Below are positions 1-8,171 of a DNA stretch of 64,000 bases, in pieces. The notes beneath the pieces were generated by a model that worked only from the letters and a program-made list of their open reading frames with translations, ran no database searches and had not been told where the DNA came from. Origin of the DNA: Streptomyces sp. CB02056. Its GTDB lineage: Bacteria; Actinomycetota; Actinomycetes; Streptomycetales; Streptomycetaceae. Position 1 is the stretch's first letter, and each line of letters opens with the position of its first letter. The stretch is taken from contig NZ_LIPD01000001.1 in NCBI RefSeq assembly GCF_001905545.1, positions 455,538 to 519,537 of the forward strand, in the 5' to 3' direction. A program made the translations under genes and the position numbers.

Positions 1-346
1 CCAGGTAGGCCTCGGCCTTCCTGGCGACGTTGCGCGGGTCGCGGCTGTAGGCCTCGCCGGTGACCGGGTCCTGGATGAAGAAGTTGATGTTGAGGTGCTT
101 CTCGGCCCGGAAGGGGTCGAGGCGGGCGGTGGCGAGGTCCGGCACCAGGGCCATGTCGGACTCGTGGATGGCCTGGAAGCCGCGGATCGACGAGCCGTCG
201 AACATCAGGATCTCGGACGGGTCGAAGGTCGCCGCAGGTACGGAGAAGTGCTGCAAGACGCCCGGCAGGTCGCAGAACCGGACGTCGACGAACTTCACGT
301 CGTTGTCCTGGATGTACTGCTTCACTTCGGCGGCGTTGTTGAACAT
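1..346 (-). CDS. glnA: Type I glutamine synthetase, N-terminal part (cut by window edge)
   Basis: Makes glutamine from glutamate, ammonia and ATP in the cytoplasm; the family forms a dodecamer. Only the first 115 residues lie in the window; the rest runs off the left edge. The visible part is the beta-grasp N-terminal domain, with FDGSSIRGF at residues 49-57 followed by FQAIHESDM, the classic GS-I N-terminal signature. The ATG at 346 is preceded by GAGGAGG. The catalytic domain and the adenylylation tyrosine loop are not visible. Two GlnR-type boxes lie 46-83 bp upstream, so nitrogen control is likely. The assignment is secure by family; GS-I rather than GS-II follows from the signature and length context. 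Confidence 0.97.
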   Translation of the reverse strand, partial: MFNNAAEVKQYIQDNDVKFVDVRFCDLPGVLQHFSVPAATFDPSEILMFDGSSIRGFQAIHESDMALVPDLATARLDPFRAEKHLNINFFIQDPVTGEAYSRDPRNVARKAEAYL

Positions 347-391
347 CCATCCTCCTCGGCGTGCGAATTGGGCTCACCATAGGAATGGGTC

Positions 392-429
392 GTTTCCAGC
401 CGGTGACCCGCTCGTTTCCTAGATGTTAA
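392..429 (-). promoter_or_regulatory. Tandem GlnR-type boxes upstream of glnA
   Basis: On the minus strand the sequence reads TTAAC-ATCTAG-GAAAC (429-414) and GTCAC-CGGCTG-GAAAC (407-392). Both fit the known actinobacterial GlnR consensus gTnAc-n6-GaAAc, with centres 22 bp apart (two helical turns), 46-83 bp upstream of the glnA start. This is the known arrangement for streptomycete glnA, where GlnR activates transcription under nitrogen limitation. The match is seen in the sequence; binding is inferred. Confidence 0.8.
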
Positions 430-502
430 CCACGGTCGCCTCGCGGGCGGCAAAGATGTACGGGACGGTACAAATCGCCCCGCCCAGCTGCGCACCCTTC
501 CG

Positions 503-522
503 CAAGTGGTCTGGACCACTTG
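503..522. promoter_or_regulatory. DasR-like (dre) palindrome between glnA and the RDD gene
   Basis: CAAGTGGTCTGGACCACTTG is a perfect inverted repeat with 9-bp arms and a 2-nt centre. Its core AGTGGTCTGGACCACT differs at two positions from the dre consensus ACTGGTCTAGACCACT, as I recall it, of DasR, the GntR-family N-acetylglucosamine regulator. It lies about 100 bp before the RDD gene and 157 bp before glnA, beyond the GlnR boxes. Which gene it would control cannot be told from position. Confidence 0.6.
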
Positions 523-621
523 GAAGGGGGCCGGGATGACGATTCACCCGGTCGGGGGTGATGCCCCGGCCGGAGGGGAGCCGGTGGCGGTGCGACCCGT
601 CAGCCCGGTTAGTGTGGATTC

Positions 622-1089
622 GTGGACACCAGAGAAGCGTTGGGATCGTGGATCGACGGCCCCCGGGCGGCCGCCGAGAAGATGGGCGCCGACTTCGGCC
701 ACCGCGGCGAGCGCCTCGGGCTGCCCAAGGAGGGCCCCGGCTCGATCGCCGGCCCCGGCCGCCGGATCGGCGCGCTGTTCGTGGACGGCTGGCTCGTCGC
801 CCTGATCTCGTACGGGCTGATCGCCCGCGGCGACCAGGCCGAGGCCAACCTGTGGACCAGCCCGCTGTACTTCCTCGTCGCGGCCCTGATGCTGTCCACC
901 ACCGGCACGACGGTCGGCAAGCGGCTGTTCGGCCTCCGGGTGGTCCGGCTGGACGGCCGCCGCGCGACCATCCCGCAGGTCCTGCTGCGCACCCTGCTGC
1001 TCTGCCTGGTGGTGCCGCCGCTGGTCTGGGACCGCGACACCCGGGGCCTGCACGACAAGGCGGTCGGCACCGTCGAGGTCCGCATCTAG
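622..1089 (+). CDS. RDD family membrane protein
   Basis: A 155-residue protein starting at GTG. It has about three hydrophobic segments (roughly residues 52-68, 78-95 and 120-136). The RDD-type motif GPGRRIGALFVD lies at about 44-55, the conserved TTVGKRLFGLRVV follows the second segment, and DRDTRGLHDKAVGT sits near the C-terminus; these are the standard elements of the RDD family. The family is common in actinobacteria and its biochemical role is generally unknown, with some members proposed as ion/proton antiporters. It is divergent from glnA, a conserved neighbourhood in Streptomyces. A dre-like palindrome lies about 100 bp upstream. Confidence 0.9.
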   Translation: MDTREALGSWIDGPRAAAEKMGADFGHRGERLGLPKEGPGSIAGPGRRIGALFVDGWLVALISYGLIARGDQAEANLWTSPLYFLVAALMLSTTGTTVGKRLFGLRVVRLDGRRATIPQVLLRTLLLCLVVPPLVWDRDTRGLHDKAVGTVEVRI

Positions 1090-1132
1090 CACGGTCCGGA
1101 CAAGCCCGGCAGCAGATGCCGGACGACGCCGA

Positions 1133-1164
1133 AACGGCCCCGCTGAGGATTCAGCGGGGCCGTT
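1133..1164. terminator. Hairpin terminator between convergent RDD and DUF4191 genes
   Basis: A 14-bp perfect stem (AACGGCCCCGCTGA paired with TCAGCGGGGCCGTT) with loop GGAT. It could serve both converging genes. Confidence 0.8.
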
Positions 1165-1191
1165 CTCGTGTCGTGAGGGGCGGGGGAGGGG

Positions 1192-1881
1192 TCAGCGGGC
1201 CTGGCCGCCCTTGGGCATCCGGGCGCCCTTCGGCATCGGACCCTTGGGGATCGGCGCCTTGGAGAGCAGGTCGCCCAGCGCGCGCAGGCGGTCGTTGGTC
1301 TCGGTGACCTGGGCGGCGGTGATGGCGCGGGGCAGGCGCATCAGGTGGATCTGGAGCTTCTTCAGCGGGATCTCGCCCTCGCCGTTGCCCACCACGATGT
1401 CGTGCACCGGCACGTCGCCGACCACACGGGCCATCTTCTTCTTCTCGGAGGCCAGCAGCTGGCGGACCCGGTTCGGGTTGCCCTCGCCGATCAGCGCGAT
1501 GCCGGCCCGGCCCACGGCGCGGTAGACCGCGTCCTGGCTACGGGTGACCGCGACCGGGGTGCTGTTGGAGCTCCAGCCGCGCCGGATGTTGTTCAGCACC
1601 GCCGCGACGGCGCCCGGCTGCCCCTCCATCTGCCCGAACGCGGCGCGCTCGGCCCGGCGCCCGAAGACGATCGCCATGGCCAGCACGGCCACGATGAAGC
1701 CCAGGATGCCCAGGTAGACGGGATGCTCGATCGCGAAGCCGATGGCGAGGAACACGCCGAAGGTCAGCAGGCCGACGCCGGCGATGATCAGGCCGATCTT
1801 GGTGTCGACCTTCTTGGTCATGGTGTACGCCAGACGGATCTGCTTCAGCCGTCCGGGGTTCTCGGATGTTTCCCTCGCCAT
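1192..1881 (-). CDS. DUF4191 membrane protein
   Basis: A 229-residue protein. After a basic N-terminus (PGRLKQIRLAY) come two adjacent membrane segments at about residues 28-75, ending in GRRAERAAFGQMEGQPGA. A soluble domain follows with GRAGIALIGEGNPNR and KKKMARVVGDVPVHD, and a C-terminal basic tail rich in PKG. These are family features of DUF4191, an actinobacterial protein of unknown function with a conserved place next to lipA and glnA. I use the ATG at 1881; an ATG at 1890 is equally possible because neither has a clear ribosome site. No function is proposed. Confidence 0.88.
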   Translation of the reverse strand: MARETSENPGRLKQIRLAYTMTKKVDTKIGLIIAGVGLLTFGVFLAIGFAIEHPVYLGILGFIVAVLAMAIVFGRRAERAAFGQMEGQPGAVAAVLNNIRRGWSSNSTPVAVTRSQDAVYRAVGRAGIALIGEGNPNRVRQLLASEKKKMARVVGDVPVHDIVVGNGEGEIPLKKLQIHLMRLPRAITAAQVTETNDRLRALGDLLSKAPIPKGPMPKGARMPKGGQAR

Positions 1882-1990
1882 AACGCTCATGGTACGTGGC
1901 ACGGGTACGGGATATCCAAGCCCGGGTACCCGTTCGCCCCAACCGTGACCCGTGCGCCGGTGCGCCGTCGCGCACAGCGACGCCGGGGGC

Positions 1991-2224
1991 TCACTTCCGT
2001 GGCGTGGAACGGGTCCGCGGCGCGGGACGGCCCGGGGGCGTGGAGAGGGGCTGCGGCGTGGTCCGGGCGGCCTCCGCGTCGTCGTGCCGGCGGTCCGCCG
2101 CGTACCGGCGGTTCTCGCACACCGCCGCCCACGCGTTGCGGCGCGCGTGCTGCTGGCCGGGGGCCAGCAGGACGCTCTCGGCGTACCGCAGTGCCACTCC
2201 GACCGATCGGATCCGCATCCGCAT
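1991..2224 (-). CDS. Small basic protein between lipA and DUF4191, function unknown
   Basis: A 77-residue ORF starting at an ATG with a strong ribosome site (GGAGAGGAG, about 9 nt upstream). Its N-terminal half (MRMRIRSVGVALRYAESVLL, then APGQQHARRNAWAAVCENRR) looks like a short amphipathic helix. The C-terminal half is low-complexity and proline/arginine rich. Small genes occupy this position, between lipA and the DUF4191 gene, in related streptomycete chromosomes as I recall (the SCO2195 position). The only direct support is the ribosome site and the well-formed N-terminal half. Confidence 0.55.
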   Translation of the reverse strand: MRMRIRSVGVALRYAESVLLAPGQQHARRNAWAAVCENRRYAADRRHDDAEAARTTPQPLSTPPGRPAPRTRSTPRK

Positions 2225-2407
2225 GCCGAACAGCTCCTCTCCGGGCTGATGGGGGCCGAGCCGGCCGAGCCGGGTGAGACGGCCGTGGTGGCCGTGGTGA
2301 CCGAGCCGGCCGTGGTGGCCGAGAAGAATCGAACGCTCACCAGGCGTCCAGCGTCCCCACCCCGTGTTACCAGCCCGTGACCAGGCCGTCAAAGCGTGGT
2401 GAAACCG

Positions 2408-2435
2408 AAAGGGCGGAGCCGAAGCTCCGCCCTTT
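2408..2435. terminator. Hairpin terminator downstream of lipA
   Basis: A 12-bp perfect stem AAAGGGCGGAGC / GCTCCGCCCTTT with a CGAA tetraloop, 82 bp past the lipA stop on the minus strand. Confidence 0.8.
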
Positions 2436-2453
2436 CCCTGGCTCGAACAACAC

Positions 2454-2498
2454 GGTCGGACCGAACGGTCCGACCGGCCCGATCGGACCGATCGGACC
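2454..2498. repeat. Cluster of CGGACC/GGTCCG repeats in the lipA 3' region
   Basis: A perfect inverted repeat (GGTCGGACCG, AA, CGGTCCGACC at 2454-2475) is followed by two direct copies of GATCGGACC (2481-2489, 2490-2498). The cluster lies between the lipA stop and its terminator hairpin, so it would be in the lipA 3' untranslated RNA. No function is known. Confidence 0.7.
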
Positions 2499-2516
2499 GT
2501 ACCGGTCAGGAGACCG

Positions 2517-3470
2517 TCAGACCGCGGCCTGCTCGCGCCGCTCCAGCGCCTGCCGGTACAGCCGGCCGGCCCGGTACGAGGACCGCACCAGCGGGCCCGA
2601 CATGACGCCCGCGAAGCCCAGCTCCTCGGCCTCCTGCTGGAGCTCGACGAACTCCTGCGGCTTCACCCAGCGCTCCACCGGGTGGTGGCGCAGCGAGGGG
2701 CGCAGATACTGGGTGATGGTGATCAGCTCGCAGCCGGCGCCGACCAGGTCGGCCAGCGCCTGGCTGACCTCCTCGCGGGTCTCGCCCATGCCGAGGATCA
2801 GGTTGGACTTGGTCACCAGCCCGGCCGCGCGGGCCTGGGTGATGACGTCCAGCGAGCGCTCGTAGCGGAAGGCCGGGCGGATCCGCTTGAAGATCCGCGG
2901 CACCGTCTCGACGTTGTGCGCGAGCACCTCGGGGCGGGAGGAGAAGACCTCGGCCAGCTGCTCGGGCACCGCGTTGAAGTCGGGGATGAGCAGCTCGACG
3001 CCGGTGCGGCCGGCCGCGCGGTCGGCGGTCATCGCGTGCACCTGGCGCACGGTCTCGGCGTACAGCCAGGCGCCGCCGTCCTCCAGGTCGTCGCGGGCGA
3101 CGCCGGTGATGGTGGCGTAGTTGAGGTCCATGGTGACGATGGACTCGGCGACCCGGCGCGGCTCGTCGCGGTCGAACTCGGCGGGCTTGCCGGTGTCGAT
3201 CTGACAGAAGTCGCAGCGGCGGGTGCACTGGTCACCGCCGATGAGGAAGGTCGCCTCGCGGTCCTCCCAGCACTCGAAGATGTTGGGGCAGCCGGCCTCC
3301 TGGCAGACCGTGTGCAGCCCCTCCTTCTTCACCAGCGACTGGAGGGCGTTGTACTCCGGGCCCATCTTCGCGCGGGTCTTGATCCACTCGGGCTTCCGCT
3401 CGATGGGGGTCTCGCTGTTGCGGACCTCCAGGCGGAGCAGCTTCCTGCCGTCGGGCGCGACAGCGGACAC
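2517..3470 (-). CDS. lipA: Lipoyl synthase
   Basis: A radical-SAM enzyme that inserts two sulfurs into the octanoyl chain on the lipoyl domains of 2-oxoacid dehydrogenases. It has 317 residues, normal for the family. The auxiliary-cluster motif has C56, C61 and C67 ([12 protein letters not shown]), the radical-SAM motif C82-x3-C86-x2-C89 is CTRRCDFC, and the conserved RSSYRAG lies near the C-terminus. The GTG start at 3470 has TAGGAG about 7 nt upstream. lipB follows upstream on the same strand, and the E2 protein that receives lipoate is encoded at 18-20 kb. It needs Fe-S supply. Confidence 0.98.
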   Translation of the reverse strand: MSAVAPDGRKLLRLEVRNSETPIERKPEWIKTRAKMGPEYNALQSLVKKEGLHTVCQEAGCPNIFECWEDREATFLIGGDQCTRRCDFCQIDTGKPAEFDRDEPRRVAESIVTMDLNYATITGVARDDLEDGGAWLYAETVRQVHAMTADRAAGRTGVELLIPDFNAVPEQLAEVFSSRPEVLAHNVETVPRIFKRIRPAFRYERSLDVITQARAAGLVTKSNLILGMGETREEVSQALADLVGAGCELITITQYLRPSLRHHPVERWVKPQEFVELQQEAEELGFAGVMSGPLVRSSYRAGRLYRQALERREQAAV

Positions 3471-3708
3471 GTGCGACTCCTAGAACTAGACGGGGTACCC
3501 CCAGGGTACGCCTGTGGTTGTACGGCCTTCGTCGGGCCTGTTGCCCTGCAATCGCAGGGCAACATGGCTACCGGTCGGTAGATTCCCAGCGGCCGCCGGG
3601 ATTTCCGACGGCCGTCAGGACAGCGGGGCGGACGGTCATCGGGGCGGACGGCCGTCAGGACGCATCAGGGCAGGTGTCCGGCGGTGCGCCGGAGCCGGGC
3701 GGTGGGGC

Positions 3709-4506
3709 TCAGCGGCTGAGCGCCGGCTCCGGCAGCTCGGCGAGGACGGCCGCCAGGTGCCGCTCGACCACCGGTGCCGCCTCGGCGGCGGACAGTCCGC
3801 GCCGCAGCTCGCCGGTGAGCGAGGCGACGCCCGCGTCCCGGATGCCGCACGGCACGATCTTGTCGAACCAGGTCATGTCCGGGTCGCAGTTGAGCGCGAA
3901 GCCGTGCATGGTGACCCCGCGGGCGACCCGCACGCCGATCGCGGCGAGCTTGCGGTCGTCCCCGCGCTGGCCGGCGTTGGAGGGGGCGTACTCGGGGCCG
4001 GCCAGGCGCGGGTCGATGCCGAGCGGCAGGCCCATCCGCAGGGTCAGCTTGCCGATGTCCACGACCTGCGCCGGGTCCACCACGGCGTCCGGGATGGACT
4101 CGCCCAGCACCCAGACCCCGCTGCGGCCCTCGACCCGGGTGGAGTCGATGCCGAACTCGCCGGCGGTGCGGATCAGCGCCTCCTCCAGCCGGCGGACGTA
4201 GGCGATGACGTCGATCGGGTCGGGCAGCTTGACGATCGGGTAGCCGACCAGCTGGCCGGGGCCGTGCCAGGTGATCTCCCCGCCGCGGTTGACCTCGACC
4301 ACCGGGGTGCCGTCCAGCGGCAGGTCGGCGGGGTTGGTGCGCTTGCCCATGGTGTACACCGACTGGTGCTCCAGGAGCAGGACGGTGTCGGGGATCTCGT
4401 CCGCGACCCGCAGCGCGTGCAGCCGCTGCTGCTCCTCCCAGGCCTCCTGGTAGGGCACGGTCCGCTCACCTATGCCCATGCGAACAAAACGCACGTTCTC
4501 GCTCAC
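3709..4506 (-). CDS. lipB: Lipoyl(octanoyl) transferase
   Basis: Moves octanoate from acyl carrier protein to lipoyl domains, giving LipA its substrate. I take the GTG at 4506, which has AAGGAG 8 nt upstream, giving 265 residues; an upstream in-frame ATG at 4548 lacks such a site. Motifs are [17 protein letters not shown] (residues 74-90), the catalytic lysine in RKLAAIGVR (K186), [10 protein letters not shown] (201-210) and the nucleophile C220 in KIVPCGI. About 40 residues (about 135-180) separate the VWV strand from the lysine motif, longer than in enteric LipB. The 238-bp gap to lipA holds nothing I recognise. Confidence 0.97.
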   Translation of the reverse strand: MSENVRFVRMGIGERTVPYQEAWEEQQRLHALRVADEIPDTVLLLEHQSVYTMGKRTNPADLPLDGTPVVEVNRGGEITWHGPGQLVGYPIVKLPDPIDVIAYVRRLEEALIRTAGEFGIDSTRVEGRSGVWVLGESIPDAVVDPAQVVDIGKLTLRMGLPLGIDPRLAGPEYAPSNAGQRGDDRKLAAIGVRVARGVTMHGFALNCDPDMTWFDKIVPCGIRDAGVASLTGELRRGLSAAEAAPVVERHLAAVLAELPEPALSR

Positions 4507-4630
4507 CGCTGCCGCTCCTTGCCAGGCGTTCGAGACCAACCTCGCCACTGTACGCCCAGCCCGTCCGAACCCCTTCAGCCGCCTGCGGGCAGCGGCCCCG
4601 CCCAGCCGCTCGCCCAGCCGCTCGCCCCGC

Positions 4631-6571
4631 TCAGCCCCCCGCGAGCAGCTGCAGCCGCAGCGCGAGCTGGAGCTCCAGCGACCGCTCCGGCTGGTTCCAG
4701 TCCCGCCCGAGCAGCGCCTCGACCCGGTCCAGCCGCTGGACCACCGTGTTCACGTGGACGTGCAGCTCGTCCTTGGCCCTGGTCAGGCTGCCGCCGCAGT
4801 CGAAGTAGGCGCGCAGGGTGCGGACCAGCTCGGTGCCGCGCCGGGCGTCGTAGGCCAGCAGCGGGCCGAGCGTCGCGCCGACGAAGCCGTCCACGTCGTG
4901 GCCGTCGCCGAGCAGCACGCCGAGGAAGCCGAGCGCCCGGGCGGAGGCGCCCTCCCCGGCCCGGCCGAGCACCCGCAGGGCCCGGAGGCAGCGCAGACCC
5001 TCGCCGTAGGAGGCGGCCAGCGCGGACGGCCCGGCGGCCGGGCGGCCCGCGCCGACGGTGACCGGGAACCCGGCCAGCCGGGCCAGCCGTTCGGCGGCCT
5101 GTCGGGCGGTCTCCTCGGGATCGCCGGCGCCGACCGCGCTGCCGCTGCCACTGCCGCCGCTGCCGCTCTCGACGGGCGTCAGCAGCACCACCGTCTCAGC
5201 GTGCTCGGCGCTGACGCCCCGGGAGCCGAACAGGTAGCGCCGGGCCGCCCCGGCCAGCCGTCCGCGCTCGTCGGTCTTCCCGTCGGCCGGCTCCGCGACC
5301 AGCACCAGGTGCGGCCGGGCGAGGTCGACGCCGAGCCGGCGGCCGCGGGCGGTGAGCCCGGCCGGGTCGCGCTCGGGGGCGGTCAGCAGGTCGGTGAGCA
5401 GGTCGCCGCGGATCCGGTTCTCGGTCTCGGCGACGGAGCGGCGCAGCAGCAGGAGCAGGGCGGTGACCACGCTGGCCCGCTCGAACAGCCGCCGGTCGGC
5501 GTCGTCGAGGTCGGGGCGGCCGCGCAGCACCATGGTGCCGAGCGCGTCGTGCCCGGCCAGCACCGCGCAGACCCACTGCTCGCGGTGCCGTACGGACCGG
5601 CCCTCGGCGCGGGAGGCGGCGACCGCCTCGGCCAGTTCGGCGGCGGGGGCGGAGCGTCCGGCCAGCGGCTCGCCCTCGGCGTCCAGGACCGCTATCTCCC
5701 CGCCCAGCAGGGCGGCGACGGCGGCGGCGACGTCCGGTACCTCGGCGCCGCGCAGCACCAGGTCGGTGAGCCGGTCGTGGGCCTGCTCGGCGCGCTGGAC
5801 AGCGGCGGAGTGGGCCCGGACCAGCTCGTTGGCGGCGTTCAGCTCGGCGAGCGCGGCCCGGGTGTCGGCCAGCGACTTGGCGGTGTCCAGGGCGATCGCG
5901 GCGTGCGCGGCCAGCGAGCAGAGCAGCGCGACCTCGTCGGGGGAGAAGGCGCGCGGCGAGCGGTCGGCGGCGAACAGGACGCCGATGACCTGCCCGCCGA
6001 GCAGCAGCGGCACCCCGATGATCGCCACCAGGCCCTCGTCCAGCACGCCCGCGTCGATCGTGCCGGTGTGGTGGAAGCGCTCGTCGGTGCGGTAGTCGGG
6101 GGTGGCGTACGGGCGGGCGGTCTGGGCGACCAGCCCGCCCAGGCCGTGGCCGAGGCTGAGCCGCAGGGTCTGGAACAGGACGGAGACCGAGCCGTCGGTG
6201 ACCCGCATGTAGGTGTCCCCGGCGGCCTCGTCCGGCAGGGTCAGGTAGGCGGTGTCGGTGCCGAGCAGCATCCGGGCCCGGCGGACGATCGCCTGGAGCA
6301 CGGTGTCCAGGTCCCGGGAGGCGGCGAGGTCCCCGGCGGTGTCGAACAGGGCGGTCAACTCGGCTTCGCGGCGCCGGTGTTGACGCAGGGTGCGGTGGAC
6401 CCGCAGGGCCTGCCAGGTGGCGTCGTCGATCTCGGCGAGGACGGCGGCCGACGCCCCGCGGCGGCGGGCGTCGGCCAGCACGTCGGCGAAGTCCTCGGTG
6501 GCGGCGCCGGAGGCGAGCAGGTCGAGCAGTCGCCGCAGCGCGGGCGCGGCGCTTTCCTGAGGGTGGTTCAT
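4631..6571 (-). CDS. GAF-domain transcriptional regulator with PucR-type C-terminal HTH
   Basis: A 646-residue protein. After a helical N-terminal part comes a GAF domain (about residues 85-235, ending in the [19 protein letters not shown] region). A coiled segment, a variable middle domain, and a C-terminal helix-turn-helix (about 595-640, [20 protein letters not shown]) follow. The last is the PucR/CdaR HTH_30 type. The ATG at 6571 is preferred to the in-frame TTG at 6586. It lies next to an MHS permease and a 3-hydroxybutyrate dehydrogenase on the same strand, so it probably senses a small organic acid and controls them; that link is inference from position. The GAF ligand is unknown. Confidence 0.85.
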   Translation of the reverse strand: MNHPQESAAPALRRLLDLLASGAATEDFADVLADARRRGASAAVLAEIDDATWQALRVHRTLRQHRRREAELTALFDTAGDLAASRDLDTVLQAIVRRARMLLGTDTAYLTLPDEAAGDTYMRVTDGSVSVLFQTLRLSLGHGLGGLVAQTARPYATPDYRTDERFHHTGTIDAGVLDEGLVAIIGVPLLLGGQVIGVLFAADRSPRAFSPDEVALLCSLAAHAAIALDTAKSLADTRAALAELNAANELVRAHSAAVQRAEQAHDRLTDLVLRGAEVPDVAAAVAALLGGEIAVLDAEGEPLAGRSAPAAELAEAVAASRAEGRSVRHREQWVCAVLAGHDALGTMVLRGRPDLDDADRRLFERASVVTALLLLLRRSVAETENRIRGDLLTDLLTAPERDPAGLTARGRRLGVDLARPHLVLVAEPADGKTDERGRLAGAARRYLFGSRGVSAEHAETVVLLTPVESGSGGSGSGSAVGAGDPEETARQAAERLARLAGFPVTVGAGRPAAGPSALAASYGEGLRCLRALRVLGRAGEGASARALGFLGVLLGDGHDVDGFVGATLGPLLAYDARRGTELVRTLRAYFDCGGSLTRAKDELHVHVNTVVQRLDRVEALLGRDWNQPERSLELQLALRLQLLAGG

Positions 6572-6638
6572 GGTGCGTGCTGCCAATCGGCGTCGGTTCC
6601 GTCGGTTCCGAGAAAGCGCGATCGTACCGGCTCGGCCC

Positions 6639-8018
6639 TCAGACGACGGCGGGCCTTCCGGCCGCGGCGGCGTCCGGCTCCGGGCCGTCCTGGCCGGCCT
6701 GCCCCTCGACCTCCGCGAGGTCCAGGCCCCTGGTCTCCCGGCCGCAGAGCACCGCCAGGACGGTGACCGCCGCCGCGATGGCGACGTACACCGCGATGGG
6801 GGTGGCGCTGCCGTAGTCCTTGAGCAGTGCGGTGGCGATCAGCGGCGCCGGGGCGCCGGCCGCCACGGAGGAGAACTGGGCCCCGATCGAGGCGCCCGAG
6901 TACCGCATCCGGGTCGCGAACAGCTCGGAGAAGAAGGCGGCCTGGGGCGCGTACATGGCGCTGTGGAAGACCAGTCCGACGGTCACGGCGGCGAGCAGTG
7001 AGCCGAAGGACCTCGTGTCGACCAGGCCGAAGAAGACGAAGGCCCAGGCGCCCACCCCGACCGCGCCCACCAGGTAGACCGGCCTGCGCCCGACCCGGTC
7101 GGACAGCGCGCCGAACAGCGGGATCAGCGCGAACTGGATCGCGGAGGCGACCAGCACGGCGTTCAGCGCGGTCTGCTTGGAGAAGTGGGCGTGGTTGACG
7201 GCGTACACGAGCACGAACGTCGTCATCACGTAATAGGAGATGTTCTCCGCCATCCGCGCGCCCATGGCCACCAGCACCTCCCGCCAGTGGTTCCGCAACA
7301 CCTCGACCAGCGGCGGCCGTTCGGGAGCCTTCCGGGACTGCTGCGCCGCCAGCGCCTGCTTGAACAGCGGCGACTCGTCCACCGCGAGCCGGATCCACAT
7401 CCCGACCGCGACCAGCACCGCCGACAGCAGGAACGGCACCCGCCAGCCCCAGGCCAGGAACGCCGCGTCCGACTGCACCGCCGTCATCAGCGACAGCACC
7501 CCGGCCGCCAGCAGGTTCCCGGCCGGCGCCCCGCCCTGCGGCCAGGACGCCCAGAAGCCCCGCCGCCGCTGGTCCCCGTGCTCCGACACCAGCAGCACCG
7601 CGCCGCCCCACTCGCCGCCGAGCGCGAAGCCCTGCACCAGCCGCAGCACCGTCAGCAGCACCGGCGCCGCGACCCCGATCGAGTCGTACGTCGGCAGCAG
7701 TCCGATCGCCGTGGTCGACCCGCCCATCAGCAGCAGGCTCACCACCAGCAGTTTCTTCCGCCCCACCCGGTCCCCGAAGTGCCCGAACACCAGCGCCCCG
7801 AGCGGCCGCGCCGCGAAGCCGATCGCGTAGGTCAGGAAGGAGAGCAGCGTCCCGGTCAGCGGATCGCTGTGCGGGAAGAACAGCTTCCCGAACACCAGGG
7901 CCGCCGCCGTTCCGTACAGGAAGTAGTCGTACCACTCGATCGTCGTGCCGATCAGGCTCGCAGCCACCACTCTCGGGAGTGAACTGCTCGCCGCCGTACC
8001 TCGTGCGGAGGTGCTCAT
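6639..8018 (-). CDS. MFS transporter, metabolite:H+ symporter (MHS) family
   Basis: A 459-residue polytopic protein with about 12 membrane segments. MHS features are GTTIEWYDYFLYGTAA at the N-terminus, the loop 2-3 motif GHFGDRVGRKK, LRLVQGFALGGEWGGAV in helix 4, and a second-half loop SDRVGRRPVY. MHS members import carboxylates, betaines or shikimate with protons. The ATG at 8018 has GGAAG 8 nt upstream; earlier in-frame starts would add a charged, poorly conserved leader. The neighbouring 3-hydroxybutyrate dehydrogenase makes a hydroxy- or keto-acid substrate plausible but unproven. A TTGTGGCG motif lies 36-43 bp upstream of the start. Confidence 0.9.
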   Translation of the reverse strand: MSTSARGTAASSSLPRVVAASLIGTTIEWYDYFLYGTAAALVFGKLFFPHSDPLTGTLLSFLTYAIGFAARPLGALVFGHFGDRVGRKKLLVVSLLLMGGSTTAIGLLPTYDSIGVAAPVLLTVLRLVQGFALGGEWGGAVLLVSEHGDQRRRGFWASWPQGGAPAGNLLAAGVLSLMTAVQSDAAFLAWGWRVPFLLSAVLVAVGMWIRLAVDESPLFKQALAAQQSRKAPERPPLVEVLRNHWREVLVAMGARMAENISYYVMTTFVLVYAVNHAHFSKQTALNAVLVASAIQFALIPLFGALSDRVGRRPVYLVGAVGVGAWAFVFFGLVDTRSFGSLLAAVTVGLVFHSAMYAPQAAFFSELFATRMRYSGASIGAQFSSVAAGAPAPLIATALLKDYGSATPIAVYVAIAAAVTVLAVLCGRETRGLDLAEVEGQAGQDGPEPDAAAAGRPAVV

Positions 8019-8075
8019 GGCCACCACTTCCAGAACCAGGGGGGAGACGATGTCGCCACAAGGTAGGAAGCGGCC

Positions 8076-8116
8076 GACCCCGGGACTATGTGGGCGGCCC
8101 ACACAGTCCCGGGGTC
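8076..8116. terminator. Large inverted repeat between bdhA and the MHS permease
   Basis: The 19-nt arms 8076-8094 and 8098-8116 (GACCCCGGGACTATGTGGG on the left) pair with one mismatch around a 3-nt centre. It lies 56 bp past the dehydrogenase stop, so termination is the simplest reading, without a U-run as usual in actinobacteria. It is also about 60 bp ahead of the permease start, so a role in permease expression is possible. Confidence 0.65.
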
Positions 8117-8171
8117 GAATGTGCCCGCTCTCCCTATGAGAGGGATGGCCGGACCACGGAGCGCCCGCCGC

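Noticed and set aside
544..1092. Minus-strand frames opposite the RDD gene.
   Set aside because: Composition is typical of antisense GC-rich shadow; the plus-strand RDD motifs are unambiguous.
2377..2865. A plus-strand frame with a short collagen-like GPx run (NGPTGPIGPIGP).
   Set aside because: It comes from the CGGACC/GATCGGACC DNA repeats and then runs antisense through lipA. There is no ribosome site and no longer repeat tract.
3518..5061. Long plus-strand frames across lipB and the GAF/PucR regulator.
   Set aside because: They are antisense shadows with arginine/proline/glycine-biased composition and no family motifs; the minus-strand genes account for the region fully.
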